Shown here piece by piece: positions 6,557 to 13,883 of a stretch of 13,883 nucleotides of DNA (the stretch's first letter is position 1; each line of letters opens with the position of its first letter). A program made the translations under genes and the position numbers. The notes under the pieces are model-generated. The model was not told the origin of the DNA. It searched no databases and worked only from the letters and a program-made list of their open reading frames with translations. Origin of the DNA: Betaproteobacteria bacterium (GTDB lineage Bacteria; Pseudomonadota; Gammaproteobacteria; Burkholderiales; Gallionellaceae); the NCBI GenBank assembly GCA_028871775.1, contig JAGWMH010000020.1, positions 1-13,883 on the forward strand. Direction: 5' to 3'.

Positions 6557-8076
6557 CGCGTATTGTAGGCAATACGCATCCGGCGCTGTGTCTTGCGCGA
6601 GCCTGTCTTCGTCAGGCGGCGCGGCTTGCCGTGCTGTACGATGGTGATGACCTGACCGGTCTGGAGCTGCTCCACGCCATTGTTCCAGTCTTGCAGTTTC
6701 GCCAGGCTCACATGGTAGCGGCGGGCAATATTGGCCAGTGTTTCGCCCTTGCGCACGGTGTGCGTGATAATGCGCCCGCGGGGCAGATCGCTGGGCGCAA
6801 GGTGTATATTGAATGCCTTGAACTCATTGCTTGCGTCTTCGCCGTTCAGCGGCACCAGCAGCGCCTGCCCGTTGCTGAGCTTGGTGCGCGGTGAGAGGCC
6901 GTTGACGGACCTGAGTTTCTCCACCGAAAGGCCGAAGTGCGGCGCAAGCTTGTCCAGGCGCTCACCCTTCTTGCTTTTGTACGCCTGCCACGATACCAGC
7001 GGTTCGCTGTAGCCTTCCAGATTGGCACGGAAGGTTTCTATCTTGTCCACCGGCAGTAGCAGCACGTCGTTGTATTCCTGCAATATCACTGGGCGGTTAT
7101 GCGCGGGATTAAGCGCGCTGAATTCATCCAGCGAAATATCGGCAAGCTGGGCCGCGAGCTTGACGTCGATGTGGCGCGACGTGCTGACGGCAGCAAAATA
7201 GGGTTGGTCGGGGATGGGTTGCAGCGTCAGGCCGAAGCGGGCCGGGTCGCTGATGATATGCTTCACCGCGAGCAGCTTGGGCACATAGCCGCGCGTCTCT
7301 CGCGGCAACTTGAGGCTGGCGTAGTTCACCGGTTTCTTCTTCTTGCGGTTATGCGCCTGCGCGCGCTCCACCGCGTTTTCGCCCCAGTTATAGGCGGCCA
7401 GTGCCAGTTCCCAGTCGCCGAACTGGTCATGCAGCTTTTGCAGGTAATCCAGCGCGCCATTGGTTGCGCTGATGATGTCGCGCCGTCCGTCATACCACCA
7501 GTTCTGCTTCATCCCGAAATTCCTGCCGGTAGAGGGGATGAACTGCCAGATGCCCGAGGCGCGGCTCACCGAATAGGCACCGGGATTGAATGCGCTTTCG
7601 ATCATCGGCAGCAGCGCGATCTCCGTCGGCATGCCGCGTTTCTCGACTTCCTCCACAATGAAATAGAGATAACGCTGGGCGCGCTCTGTCATGCGCGCCA
7701 CATAGTCCGGGCGGTTGGCATACCACTGCTCGTGGCGCGCGACCAGGCGGCTGTCCAATTCATGCATCGCAAAACCATTGCGGATGCGCTGCCACAAATC
7801 GTTCTTTGAAAGGCCGGCATCGGCGGGGAGTGCCGGTTCAATGTCGGTGGAGGCGGCGGCGTCAGGGGCGGCGGGAACAGCGGCCGGTTCCAGGGCGGGA
7901 TCTGCCGGCTGAGTCGCCGGCTGGCTGCTCAGCGCGAGCGTTTCTTCTGCATGAGCAGGCTCTTCGACTATGCTCGGGACAGGCCCTTCGACCGCGCTCA
8001 GGGCAGCCATGGGTGCAAGTGCAATGATGGCAGAAAATACTAGGAAAAATAAGCGGTTAAGAAACAATGTGGGCAT
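6553..8076 (-). CDS. mltD: Membrane-bound lytic murein transglycosylase D
   Basis: MltD cleaves the MurNAc-GlcNAc bond of peptidoglycan to give 1,6-anhydro-muropeptides in the periplasm. The 507-residue product has a signal peptide (about 1-28; there is no lipobox cysteine, unlike the E. coli lipoprotein), then an Ala/Pro/Glu-rich linker to about 90. A goose-type SLT domain (about 115-260) follows, with catalytic Glu160 in LLPMIESAFNPGAYS, then ASGIWQFIPSTGRNFG and LALAAYNWGENAVERA. Two LysM peptidoglycan-binding domains end it (about 361-410 and 437-480), plus a basic tail. Residues 25-40 are encoded by an inserted tandem repeat. The start has no clear ribosome-binding site, but the signal peptide begins exactly there. 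A promoter candidate lies just upstream at 8100-8128. It is convergent with yqjK, with no space for a terminator. Confidence 0.93.
   Translation of the reverse strand: MPTLFLNRLFFLVFSAIIALAPMAALSAVEGPVPSIVEEPAHAEETLALSSQPATQPADPALEPAAVPAAPDAAASTDIEPALPADAGLSKNDLWQRIRNGFAMHELDSRLVARHEQWYANRPDYVARMTERAQRYLYFIVEEVEKRGMPTEIALLPMIESAFNPGAYSVSRASGIWQFIPSTGRNFGMKQNWWYDGRRDIISATNGALDYLQKLHDQFGDWELALAAYNWGENAVERAQAHNRKKKKPVNYASLKLPRETRGYVPKLLAVKHIISDPARFGLTLQPIPDQPYFAAVSTSRHIDVKLAAQLADISLDEFSALNPAHNRPVILQEYNDVLLLPVDKIETFRANLEGYSEPLVSWQAYKSKKGERLDKLAPHFGLSVEKLRSVNGLSPRTKLSNGQALLVPLNGEDASNEFKAFNIHLAPSDLPRGRIITHTVRKGETLANIARRYHVSLAKLQDWNNGVEQLQTGQVITIVQHGKPRRLTKTGSRKTQRRMRIAYNTR
7961..8008. repeat. Two 24-bp tandem units of a TTCGAC...GCTC(A/G)GG repeat inside mltD
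   Basis: On the plus strand TTCGAC occurs at 7963 and 7987, each followed by a similar tail (TATGCTCGGGACAGG and CGCGCTCAGGGCAGC), giving two 24-bp units. The period is a multiple of 3, so mltD stays open and reads ALSAVEGPVPSIVEE just behind the signal peptide. I recognise this as a dispersed repeat type seen in many unrelated bacterial genomes, typically translated as LSAVEG or SGQAL-like strings. The plus-strand frame indeed reads LRLCSGQALRPRSGQ. Confidence 0.75.
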
Positions 8077-8099
8077 CCCGGAAAAGCCGAATTGCGGCG

Positions 8100-8128
8100 A
8101 TGGTAGCCGAGGGAGGTGGGTGCGTCAA
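8100..8128 (-). promoter_or_regulatory. Sigma-70-type promoter candidate for mltD
   Basis: On the minus strand TTGACG (8128-8123) is separated by exactly 17 nt from TACCAT (8105-8100). Transcription would start near 8093, leaving a leader of about 17 nt before the mltD ATG. The -10 is two mismatches from consensus and the spacing is ideal. It lies outside the folded element at 8192-8261. Confidence 0.45.
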
Positions 8129-8174
8129 GGCGGCTGTATTGCCAACAGCTGATGCTGAGGCACCGCTTATTTCC

Positions 8175-8198
8175 GCTGTTCAAGCATGGCCGGGTTTT
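8175..8198. repeat. Degenerate copy of the acs 3' end (pair of 8290-8313)
   Basis: Bases 8175-8198 match 8290-8313 at 21 of 24 positions in the same orientation, 115 bp apart. The second copy is inside acs, where the minus strand encodes NPAILEQ near the C terminus. The first lies beyond the acs stop and on the minus strand would read NPAMLEQRK followed by a stop, in another frame relative to acs. The folded element sits between the two copies. Confidence 0.65.
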
Positions 8199-8261
8199 GG
8201 TTCCGGCCGCCGCTTCGCGGCTTCACATCGGCTGCGCCGATGTGAGCCTTCACCGAAACCC
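8192..8261. repeat. Branched palindromic element between mltD and acs
   Basis: Three nested pairings are visible. The outer arms are GGGTTTTGGT (8192-8201) and ACCGAAACCC (8252-8261), with one G-U pair in plus-strand RNA. One inner hairpin is GCCGC/GCGGC around TTC (8209-8221). A second is TCACATCGGC/GCCGATGTGA around TGC (8223-8245), extendable to 8219-8248 with one bulged T. A competing hairpin, GGCCGG/CCGGCC (8188-8193 with 8203-8208), overlaps the outer stem. No T run follows on either strand, so it is not a standard intrinsic terminator, although it lies directly after the acs stop. It could be a REP/BIME-like element, a 3'-end-stabilising structure for acs mRNA, or a mobile palindrome. 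Confidence 0.55.
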
Positions 8262-8269
8262 AGCTACCT

Positions 8270-10240
<1,971 letters not shown>

Positions 10241-10283
10241 GTGCATTCCTCTACTAAGGTTGGAATCCCGTGGATGGCGAATG

Positions 10284-10312
10284 AATGTAATTTTTTTTGC
10301 AGATGGCGTCAA
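10284..10312 (-). promoter_or_regulatory. Promoter candidate for acs
   Basis: On the minus strand TTGACG (10312-10307) and TACATT (10289-10284) are separated by 17 nt. The spacer contains a run of eight A. The start would fall near 10277, giving a leader of about 37 nt before the acs ATG. It diverges from the tRNA-Lys promoter, with the two -35 boxes 28 bp apart. Confidence 0.45.
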
Positions 10313-10340
10313 TGTGCAACGGAAAACTCTACTAGAAAAT

Positions 10341-10369
10341 TTGACCAACCTGGCTAATTTACCTAGAAT
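10341..10369 (+). promoter_or_regulatory. Promoter of tRNA-Lys with GC-rich discriminator
   Basis: TTGACC (10341-10346), 17 nt, then TAGAAT (10364-10369), both one mismatch from consensus. The following bases CCGCCCC form a GC-rich discriminator, typical of stable-RNA promoters under stringent (ppGpp) control. The start would be about 17 nt before the mature tRNA. Confidence 0.7.
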
Positions 10370-10392
10370 CCGCCCCTCGGTCTTTTCTGTTT

Positions 10393-10468
10393 GGGTTGTT
10401 AGCTCAGTTGGTAGAGCAGCGGACTCTTAATCCGTCGGTCGACAGTTCGAATCTGTCACAACCCACCA
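10393..10468 (+). tRNA. tRNA-Lys (anticodon CTT)
   Basis: The 76-nt gene folds completely. The acceptor GGGTTGT pairs with ACAACCC, the D stem is GCTC/GAGC, and the anticodon stem GCGGA/TCCGT holds the loop CTCTTAA (anticodon CTT, reading AAG). The T stem GACAG/CTGTC holds the loop TTCGAAT. The discriminator is A and the CCA end is encoded (10466-10468). It has its own promoter upstream and a terminator hairpin just downstream. Confidence 0.96.
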
Positions 10469-10474
10469 ACAAAC

Positions 10475-10503
10475 AAACGGCTTGCAGCGATGCGGGCCGT
10501 TTT
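10475..10503 (+). terminator. Terminator of tRNA-Lys
   Basis: AAACGGC (10475-10481) pairs with GCCGTTT (10496-10502), with a small inner pairing GCA/TGC, and is followed by a short T run (10500-10503). The T run is short, so termination may be partial and some transcription could reach the HD-domain gene 14 nt further on. Confidence 0.6.
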
Positions 10504-10516
10504 AAGTGGCCCACCA

Positions 10517-11428
10517 ATGGAAAACGCCCCAACAACCTCCGAAATCAATAGCCTTTTCACCAACAGCAATCCGGACGAGGTGTGGGCCAAGGCTACGGAT
10601 ATTGTCAGGCGCATTAACCCGGCATACGATTTTTTCTTTGCTAAAACTGCCTTTGATGACGTAGTGCGCCTGTTCCGTGGCGAATACCCCGGCTACGACT
10701 CCATCAGGACGTTGTACCATGACCTGCCTCACACCCTGGATGTCTTCCTCTGTGCCGTGCGGCTGATGCATGGTGTGCATCTTTCAGGCGCCCGGCTGGC
10801 TGACAACGAAATGACCATGATCATGATGGCCGCCCTGATGCATGATATTGGCTACATGCAACGGCACGGCGAAGAAACCGGCACCGGTGCCCAGTTCATA
10901 AAAAGCCATGTCAAACGGGGCATCGAATTCATGCAGCACTATATCGTTGACCAGCACTTCCCGCCTGACTTGGCAACACCCTTGAAATTCATAATTCTTT
11001 GCACTGACCCGGCGCTAACCATATCTGAAATTGATTTTCCCGACAAACGCACCAGCCTGCTCGGGCAAATTGTCAGCACCGCTGATTTGACGGGGCAAAT
11101 GGCTGACCACACCTACCTGGAAAAACTGTTGTTCCTGTATCTGGAGTTCAAGGAAGCGCATTTTGGGAGCTACCAGAACATAAATGACTTGCTGCGTAAA
11201 ACCCAAAATTTTTATGAAATTACCCGGCAAAAACTCGACGGCGAGCTTGGCGGCATCTATGCCATGTTGTCGCTGCATTTCAAGGATAGGTTCGGCGTCG
11301 AGAACAATTATTACCTGGAGGCAATTGAAAAAAATATCGCTTACCTGTCCAAAGTAACCTCGCTCGACGAAGAAAAACATCTTTCCATGTGGAGCGTGGC
11401 GGAATTGTGGAAAAAACAGAAATCCTGA
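10517..11428 (+). CDS. HD-domain metal-dependent phosphohydrolase
   Basis: The product is 303 residues with no signal peptide. HD-superfamily metal ligands are visible: YHDLPHTLDV (67-76; His72), AALMHDIG (105-112; His109-Asp110) and STADLTGQ (187-194; Asp190). The form of the first two motifs resembles cyclic-nucleotide phosphodiesterases of the class I type (YHNxxHAxDV and AALxHD) more than HD-GYP proteins, as no GYP motif is present. A phosphodiesterase acting on a cyclic or other nucleotide in the cytoplasm is therefore a reasonable but unproven guess. The frame opens at ATG 10490 inside the tRNA terminator. ATG 10517, with weak AAGTGG 7 nt upstream, is preferred. The gene is visibly more AT-rich than its neighbours and sits alone between two tRNA genes. 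Transcription may come from tRNA-Lys readthrough. Confidence 0.82.
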   Translation: MENAPTTSEINSLFTNSNPDEVWAKATDIVRRINPAYDFFFAKTAFDDVVRLFRGEYPGYDSIRTLYHDLPHTLDVFLCAVRLMHGVHLSGARLADNEMTMIMMAALMHDIGYMQRHGEETGTGAQFIKSHVKRGIEFMQHYIVDQHFPPDLATPLKFIILCTDPALTISEIDFPDKRTSLLGQIVSTADLTGQMADHTYLEKLLFLYLEFKEAHFGSYQNINDLLRKTQNFYEITRQKLDGELGGIYAMLSLHFKDRFGVENNYYLEAIEKNIAYLSKVTSLDEEKHLSMWSVAELWKKQKS

Positions 11429-11503
11429 TGGCACCGGAAAAGCCCGGGTGAAGAAATAGTTTGTTATTCCCCCTTGTTTTTGGCGCGCGGAGCAATCCTT
11501 AGC

Positions 11504-11533
11504 TTGTCACAGGGCAGCCGTTCGGGGTATGAT
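11504..11533 (+). promoter_or_regulatory. Promoter candidate upstream of tRNA-Asp
   Basis: TTGTCA (11504-11509), an 18-nt spacer, then TATGAT (11528-11533), each one mismatch from consensus. Transcription would begin near 11540, about 126 nt before the mature tRNA-Asp. A weaker alternative nearer the tRNA is TTGATT (11630-11635) with TATTTA 18 nt later, which would leave almost no leader. Confidence 0.55.
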
Positions 11534-11539
11534 TCGACC

Positions 11540-11665
11540 CGTTGGTTTCATGTGTGCCCAATTCACACATGAGGCTGGATTAGTTGTTTCATGGTGGTCA
11601 AAGCGCCCATGCAGGGCGAATGCGGTAGTTTGATTCCGTCAGCACCCATCAGGTATTTAGTTTAT
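11540..11665 (+). other. Structured leader or possible small RNA ahead of tRNA-Asp
   Basis: This stretch has no credible gene. It contains a perfect 9-bp hairpin, TCATGTGTG (11548-11556) with CACACATGA (11564-11572) around a 7-nt loop, and a second, CGCCC (11604-11608) with GGGCG (11614-11618) around ATGCA. Neither is followed by a T run. It could be the 5' leader of a tRNA-Asp precursor removed by processing, or a separate small RNA; I do not recognise a known RNA family. The stretch 11429-11503 before it shows nothing I can name. Confidence 0.35.
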
Positions 11666-11742
11666 GGAGTGGTAGTTCAGTTGGTTAGAATACCGGCCTG
11701 TCACGCCGGGGGTCGCGGGTTCGAGTCCCGTCCACTCCGCCA
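11666..11742 (+). tRNA. tRNA-Asp (anticodon GTC)
   Basis: The 77-nt gene folds fully. The acceptor GGAGTGG pairs with CCACTCC, and the anticodon stem CCGGC/GCCGG holds the loop CTGTCAC (anticodon GTC). The T arm is GCGGG/CCCGT-like around TTCGAGT. The discriminator is G and the CCA is encoded (11740-11742). It lies 64 nt before ppiD. Confidence 0.96.
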
Positions 11743-11746
11743 GACC

Positions 11747-11772
11747 AAGGCGAACGCAAGTTCGCCTTTTTT
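11747..11772 (+). terminator. Intrinsic terminator of tRNA-Asp
   Basis: AAGGCGAAC (11747-11755) and GTTCGCCTT (11760-11768) form a perfect 9-bp stem with a GCAA tetraloop. The T run continues to 11772. This is a textbook intrinsic terminator 4 nt after the CCA end. Confidence 0.93.
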
Positions 11773-11806
11773 CATATTTGTGTTGAATTTCATCGGGTAG
11801 GTGGCA

Positions 11807-13696
11807 ATGTTTGATTTTGTGCACGAAAATAAAAAGTTGGTGCAGATCGTTCTGGCGATCATCATTCTTCCGTTTGCATTCTGGGGGATAGATTCATATC
11901 GCAAGTCGGGTGGCGCCGCGCCTCTGGCTACGGTAAACGGCGAGAAAATCAGCCAGCAGGAATTCGATAATGCCCTGCGCCAGCAGCAGGACAGGTTGCG
12001 CGAATCGTTGGGTGGCAAAATTGACCAGGCGGTATTGGACCAGCCTGAAGTCAAAAACTCCATCCTGGAAAATCTGGTCAGCCAACACTTGCTGATGTCG
12101 CAGGCGCGTGCCGTCGGATTGACGGTAAGCGACGAGCAACTGGCGCAAGTCATTACCGGTATCGAGTCGTTTCAAAAGGATGGGAAATTCGACAAGCAGA
12201 GTTATGTAACGGCGCTGGGCAAGCAGAATATGTCGCCGCTGGCGTTTGAGGCACGCGTGAGGCAGGAAATGAGCATGCGCCAGTTGATTGATGCCTACAC
12301 CCGGAACGGCTATGCATCGAATGCCATTGCGGACAATCTGATCCGCCTGAATGAACAGCAGCGTGTGATCAGCATATCGGAGATTGCGCTCGATCCGTTT
12401 CTCAAGCAGGTGAAGGTGGATGAGCCTGCGGTCAAGAATTATTACGAAAAGAACACAAAGGAATTCCAGGCACCGGAGCAGGCACGTGTGGAATATGTAG
12501 TGTTTTCCGCCGAGGCGCTGCAACCGCAGATGGCAGCCGATGATGCAGAAATCAAAAAATATTACGCTGAACACCAGCCCGAATTTGGTACGCAGGAACA
12601 GCGCCAGGCAGCGCACATCCTGATCTCGGTAGCGGCCCAGGCATCCGAGGCGGACAAGCAGGCAGCCAAGGCCAAGGCTGAGCAAATATTGCAGCAGGTC
12701 AATAAGTCTCCGGCCAAATTCGCCGAACTGGCCAAGCAGTATTCGCAGGATCCGGGCTCGGCGGCGAATGGCGGCGACCTCGGCATGTTTGGCCGCGGCA
12801 TGATGGTCAAGCCGTTTGATGATGCCGTGTTCCGGCTCAAACCGGGTGAAATCAGCGGCCTGGTTCAGTCCGAATTCGGTTTCCACATCATCAAGTTGCT
12901 GGCGGTGCAACCCGCGAAAACATTGTCGTTGGATGAAGCGAAAGGCGACATTGCGCAAAAGCTGAAACAGCAAAAAGCGAACGACAAATTTGCCGAGCTG
13001 GCGGAAAAATTCAGCAATACGGTGTATGAACAGAGTGATACCCTGAAGCCTGCGGCGGAGTTGGTGAAAATGCCGGTGCAGCAAAGCGGGTGGTTGAACA
13101 GGGGGCAGGCTGAAACTCCGCCCTGGACGGACAAGGCGCTGCAAGCCGTGTTTGCCAAAGAGGTGGTAACAGACAGGCGCAATAGCGCTGCCGTCGAGGT
13201 GGCGCCCAATACGTTGCTCGCGGCGCGGGTGCTGGAATACAAACCGGCCAGCATACGCCCGCTGGCGGAGGTGAGCGATGCCATTCGCCAGAAGCTGATG
13301 CGCCAGCAGGCACATGAGCTTGTGCTCAAGCAAGCCAAGGACATGTTGGCCCAGTTGCAGCGCGGCGAAAATCTGAAACTGGAGTGGAAGCCCGCGCAGA
13401 CCATCACGCGTGCGCAGCATACCGGGCAGAGCAGTGAGCTGGTGCGCCAGGTATTTCAGGCGGATGCAGCCAAACTGCCTGCCTATGCCGGTGCGGAAAA
13501 TGCGCAAGGCGGCTATACGCTGGCGCGGCTGGATGCGGTCAAGGAAGTCGCCGCGATTGATGACGCCAAGCGTGCCGGCTATTTGCAGCAACTGCGCCAG
13601 CTTGCCGGTGACGAATTGTCGCGCGCTTATCTGGCAGACGCCAGGAAAAATGCGAAGATCAGCATGAAAACTTTTGTTGCGGACGACAAGAAATAA
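11807..13696 (+). CDS. ppiD: Inner-membrane periplasmic folding chaperone PpiD (SurA-N and PpiC-type rotamase)
   Basis: PpiD is anchored in the inner membrane near the Sec translocon and helps newly exported proteins fold. The 629-residue product has a short cytoplasmic N terminus ([10 protein letters not shown]) and one membrane helix (about 11-29). A SurA-N-like chaperone region follows (about 40-185), then a parvulin/PpiC domain (about 266-366, with [24 protein letters not shown] and FGFHIIKLL), and a helical C-terminal half that completes the chaperone lobe. The frame opens at GTG 11801, but family members begin MFDFV and GGGTAGG (11795-11801) is 5 nt before ATG 11807. The conserved NGGDLG loop is intact. 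In E. coli PpiD the rotamase activity is weak or absent, so the chaperone role is safer to infer. A terminator shared with fabI follows. Confidence 0.93.
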   Translation: MFDFVHENKKLVQIVLAIIILPFAFWGIDSYRKSGGAAPLATVNGEKISQQEFDNALRQQQDRLRESLGGKIDQAVLDQPEVKNSILENLVSQHLLMSQARAVGLTVSDEQLAQVITGIESFQKDGKFDKQSYVTALGKQNMSPLAFEARVRQEMSMRQLIDAYTRNGYASNAIADNLIRLNEQQRVISISEIALDPFLKQVKVDEPAVKNYYEKNTKEFQAPEQARVEYVVFSAEALQPQMAADDAEIKKYYAEHQPEFGTQEQRQAAHILISVAAQASEADKQAAKAKAEQILQQVNKSPAKFAELAKQYSQDPGSAANGGDLGMFGRGMMVKPFDDAVFRLKPGEISGLVQSEFGFHIIKLLAVQPAKTLSLDEAKGDIAQKLKQQKANDKFAELAEKFSNTVYEQSDTLKPAAELVKMPVQQSGWLNRGQAETPPWTDKALQAVFAKEVVTDRRNSAAVEVAPNTLLAARVLEYKPASIRPLAEVSDAIRQKLMRQQAHELVLKQAKDMLAQLQRGENLKLEWKPAQTITRAQHTGQSSELVRQVFQADAAKLPAYAGAENAQGGYTLARLDAVKEVAAIDDAKRAGYLQQLRQLAGDELSRAYLADARKNAKISMKTFVADDKK

Positions 13697-13712
13697 TCAC
13701 GCGGGTGCAAAC

Positions 13713-13744
13713 AAAAACGCCACCCGAACAGGGTGGCATTTTTT
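13713..13744. terminator. Bidirectional terminator between ppiD and fabI
   Basis: GCCACCC (13719-13725) and GGGTGGC (13731-13737) form a 7-bp stem around GAACA. Five A precede it (13713-13717) and six T follow (13739-13744), so it can end transcription from ppiD on the plus strand and fabI on the minus strand. Confidence 0.9.
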
Positions 13745-13760
13745 CGGTGAGAGCTTGCCG

Positions 13761-13883
13761 TTACGGCTCGGTGGTGCCCAGTGCCGTGGTGTTGGTGCCG
13801 CCGTCCACATAGGTGATTTCACCGGTGATGCCGCTGGCCAGGTCACTGCATAAAAATGCCGCCGCATTTCCCACTTCATCAAT
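13761..13883 (-). CDS. fabI: Enoyl-[acyl-carrier-protein] reductase (NADH), C-terminal end (partial)
   Basis: The last 40 residues and the TAA stop (13763-13761) are present; the gene continues past the right edge. The segment [29 protein letters not shown], read in parts as (D/E)[23 protein letters not shown], is the hallmark C-terminal region of FabI, the short-chain-dehydrogenase-fold enzyme that reduces enoyl-ACP in the last step of each fatty-acid elongation cycle. The catalytic Tyr-Lys lies outside the window. FabI and PpiD genes are neighbours in many proteobacteria; here they converge on a shared terminator. Other short-chain dehydrogenases have a similar VDGG ending, but the AAFLCSDL part points to FabI. 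Confidence 0.87.
   Translation of the reverse strand: MDEVGNAAAFLCSDLASGITGEITYVDGGTNTTALGTTEP

Noticed and set aside
10490..10516. Upstream ATG for the HD-domain protein
   Set aside because: It lies inside the tRNA-Lys terminator hairpin and has no ribosome-binding site; the downstream ATG is more plausible.
10393..11772. Genomic island integrated at tRNA-Lys or tRNA-Asp
   Set aside because: No integrase and no duplicated tRNA 3' end was found in the interval; the single HD-domain gene alone does not show an island.
11591..11800. Open frame of 69 codons through tRNA-Asp
   Set aside because: It runs through the tRNA and its terminator, has no ribosome-binding site, and the middle is simply translated tRNA sequence.

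Overview
The window looks like chromosomal DNA of a Gram-negative proteobacterium, most likely a betaproteobacterium. A Gallionellaceae/Nitrosomonadales-type genome is my best guess, but it rests on gene content and the look of the proteins, not on any search. Supporting signs are moderately high GC, CCA-encoding tRNA genes, an inner-membrane PpiD chaperone next to fabI and tRNA-Asp, a yqjD-yqjE-yqjK trio, MltD with LysM domains, and a 656-residue Acs. No phage, transposase, CRISPR array or toxin-antitoxin module was seen. Most of the window is housekeeping.

Layout. 1-92: tail of a membrane protein (+). 298-921: cytoplasmic DsbA/FrnE-like thiol oxidoreductase (-). 1037-5453: three tightly coupled genes (+) for a peptide-type ABC importer: OppB/DppB-like permease, an unusually long OppC/DppC-like permease, and one polypeptide carrying both ATPase domains. 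5548-6556: yqjD-yqjE-yqjK-like operon (+) of small inner-membrane proteins. 6553-8076: mltD (-), convergent with yqjK and sharing a CTAG that holds both stop codons. 8077-8269: mltD promoter and a strongly folded element. 8270-10240: acs (-). 10341-10503: promoter, tRNA-Lys(CTT) and terminator (+). 10517-11428: HD-domain phosphohydrolase (+). 11504-11772: promoter, folded leader, tRNA-Asp(GTC) and terminator (+). 11807-13696: ppiD (+). 13713-13744: bidirectional terminator. 13761-13883: C-terminal end of fabI (-).

How the genes relate. The ABC genes should form one importer that still needs a periplasmic binding protein, and none is encoded here. The yqj trio, MltD and PpiD all act at the envelope (membrane-anchored ribosome-associated proteins, peptidoglycan turnover, folding of exported proteins). 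Acs and FabI belong to acetate/fatty-acid metabolism. I see no evidence that these units form one system.

The most unusual signal is not a gene. At least four different repeat-like or palindromic sequences lie in or against coding regions: a GC-rich palindrome translated at the start of the fused ATPase, an AGTGA/TCACT-type stretch translated between its two ATPase domains, a 24-bp tandem TTCGAC-type repeat translated just after the MltD signal peptide, and a branched fold after acs flanked by a 24-bp direct repeat that copies the acs 3' end. These suggest a genome in which dispersed repeats are remodelling gene ends.
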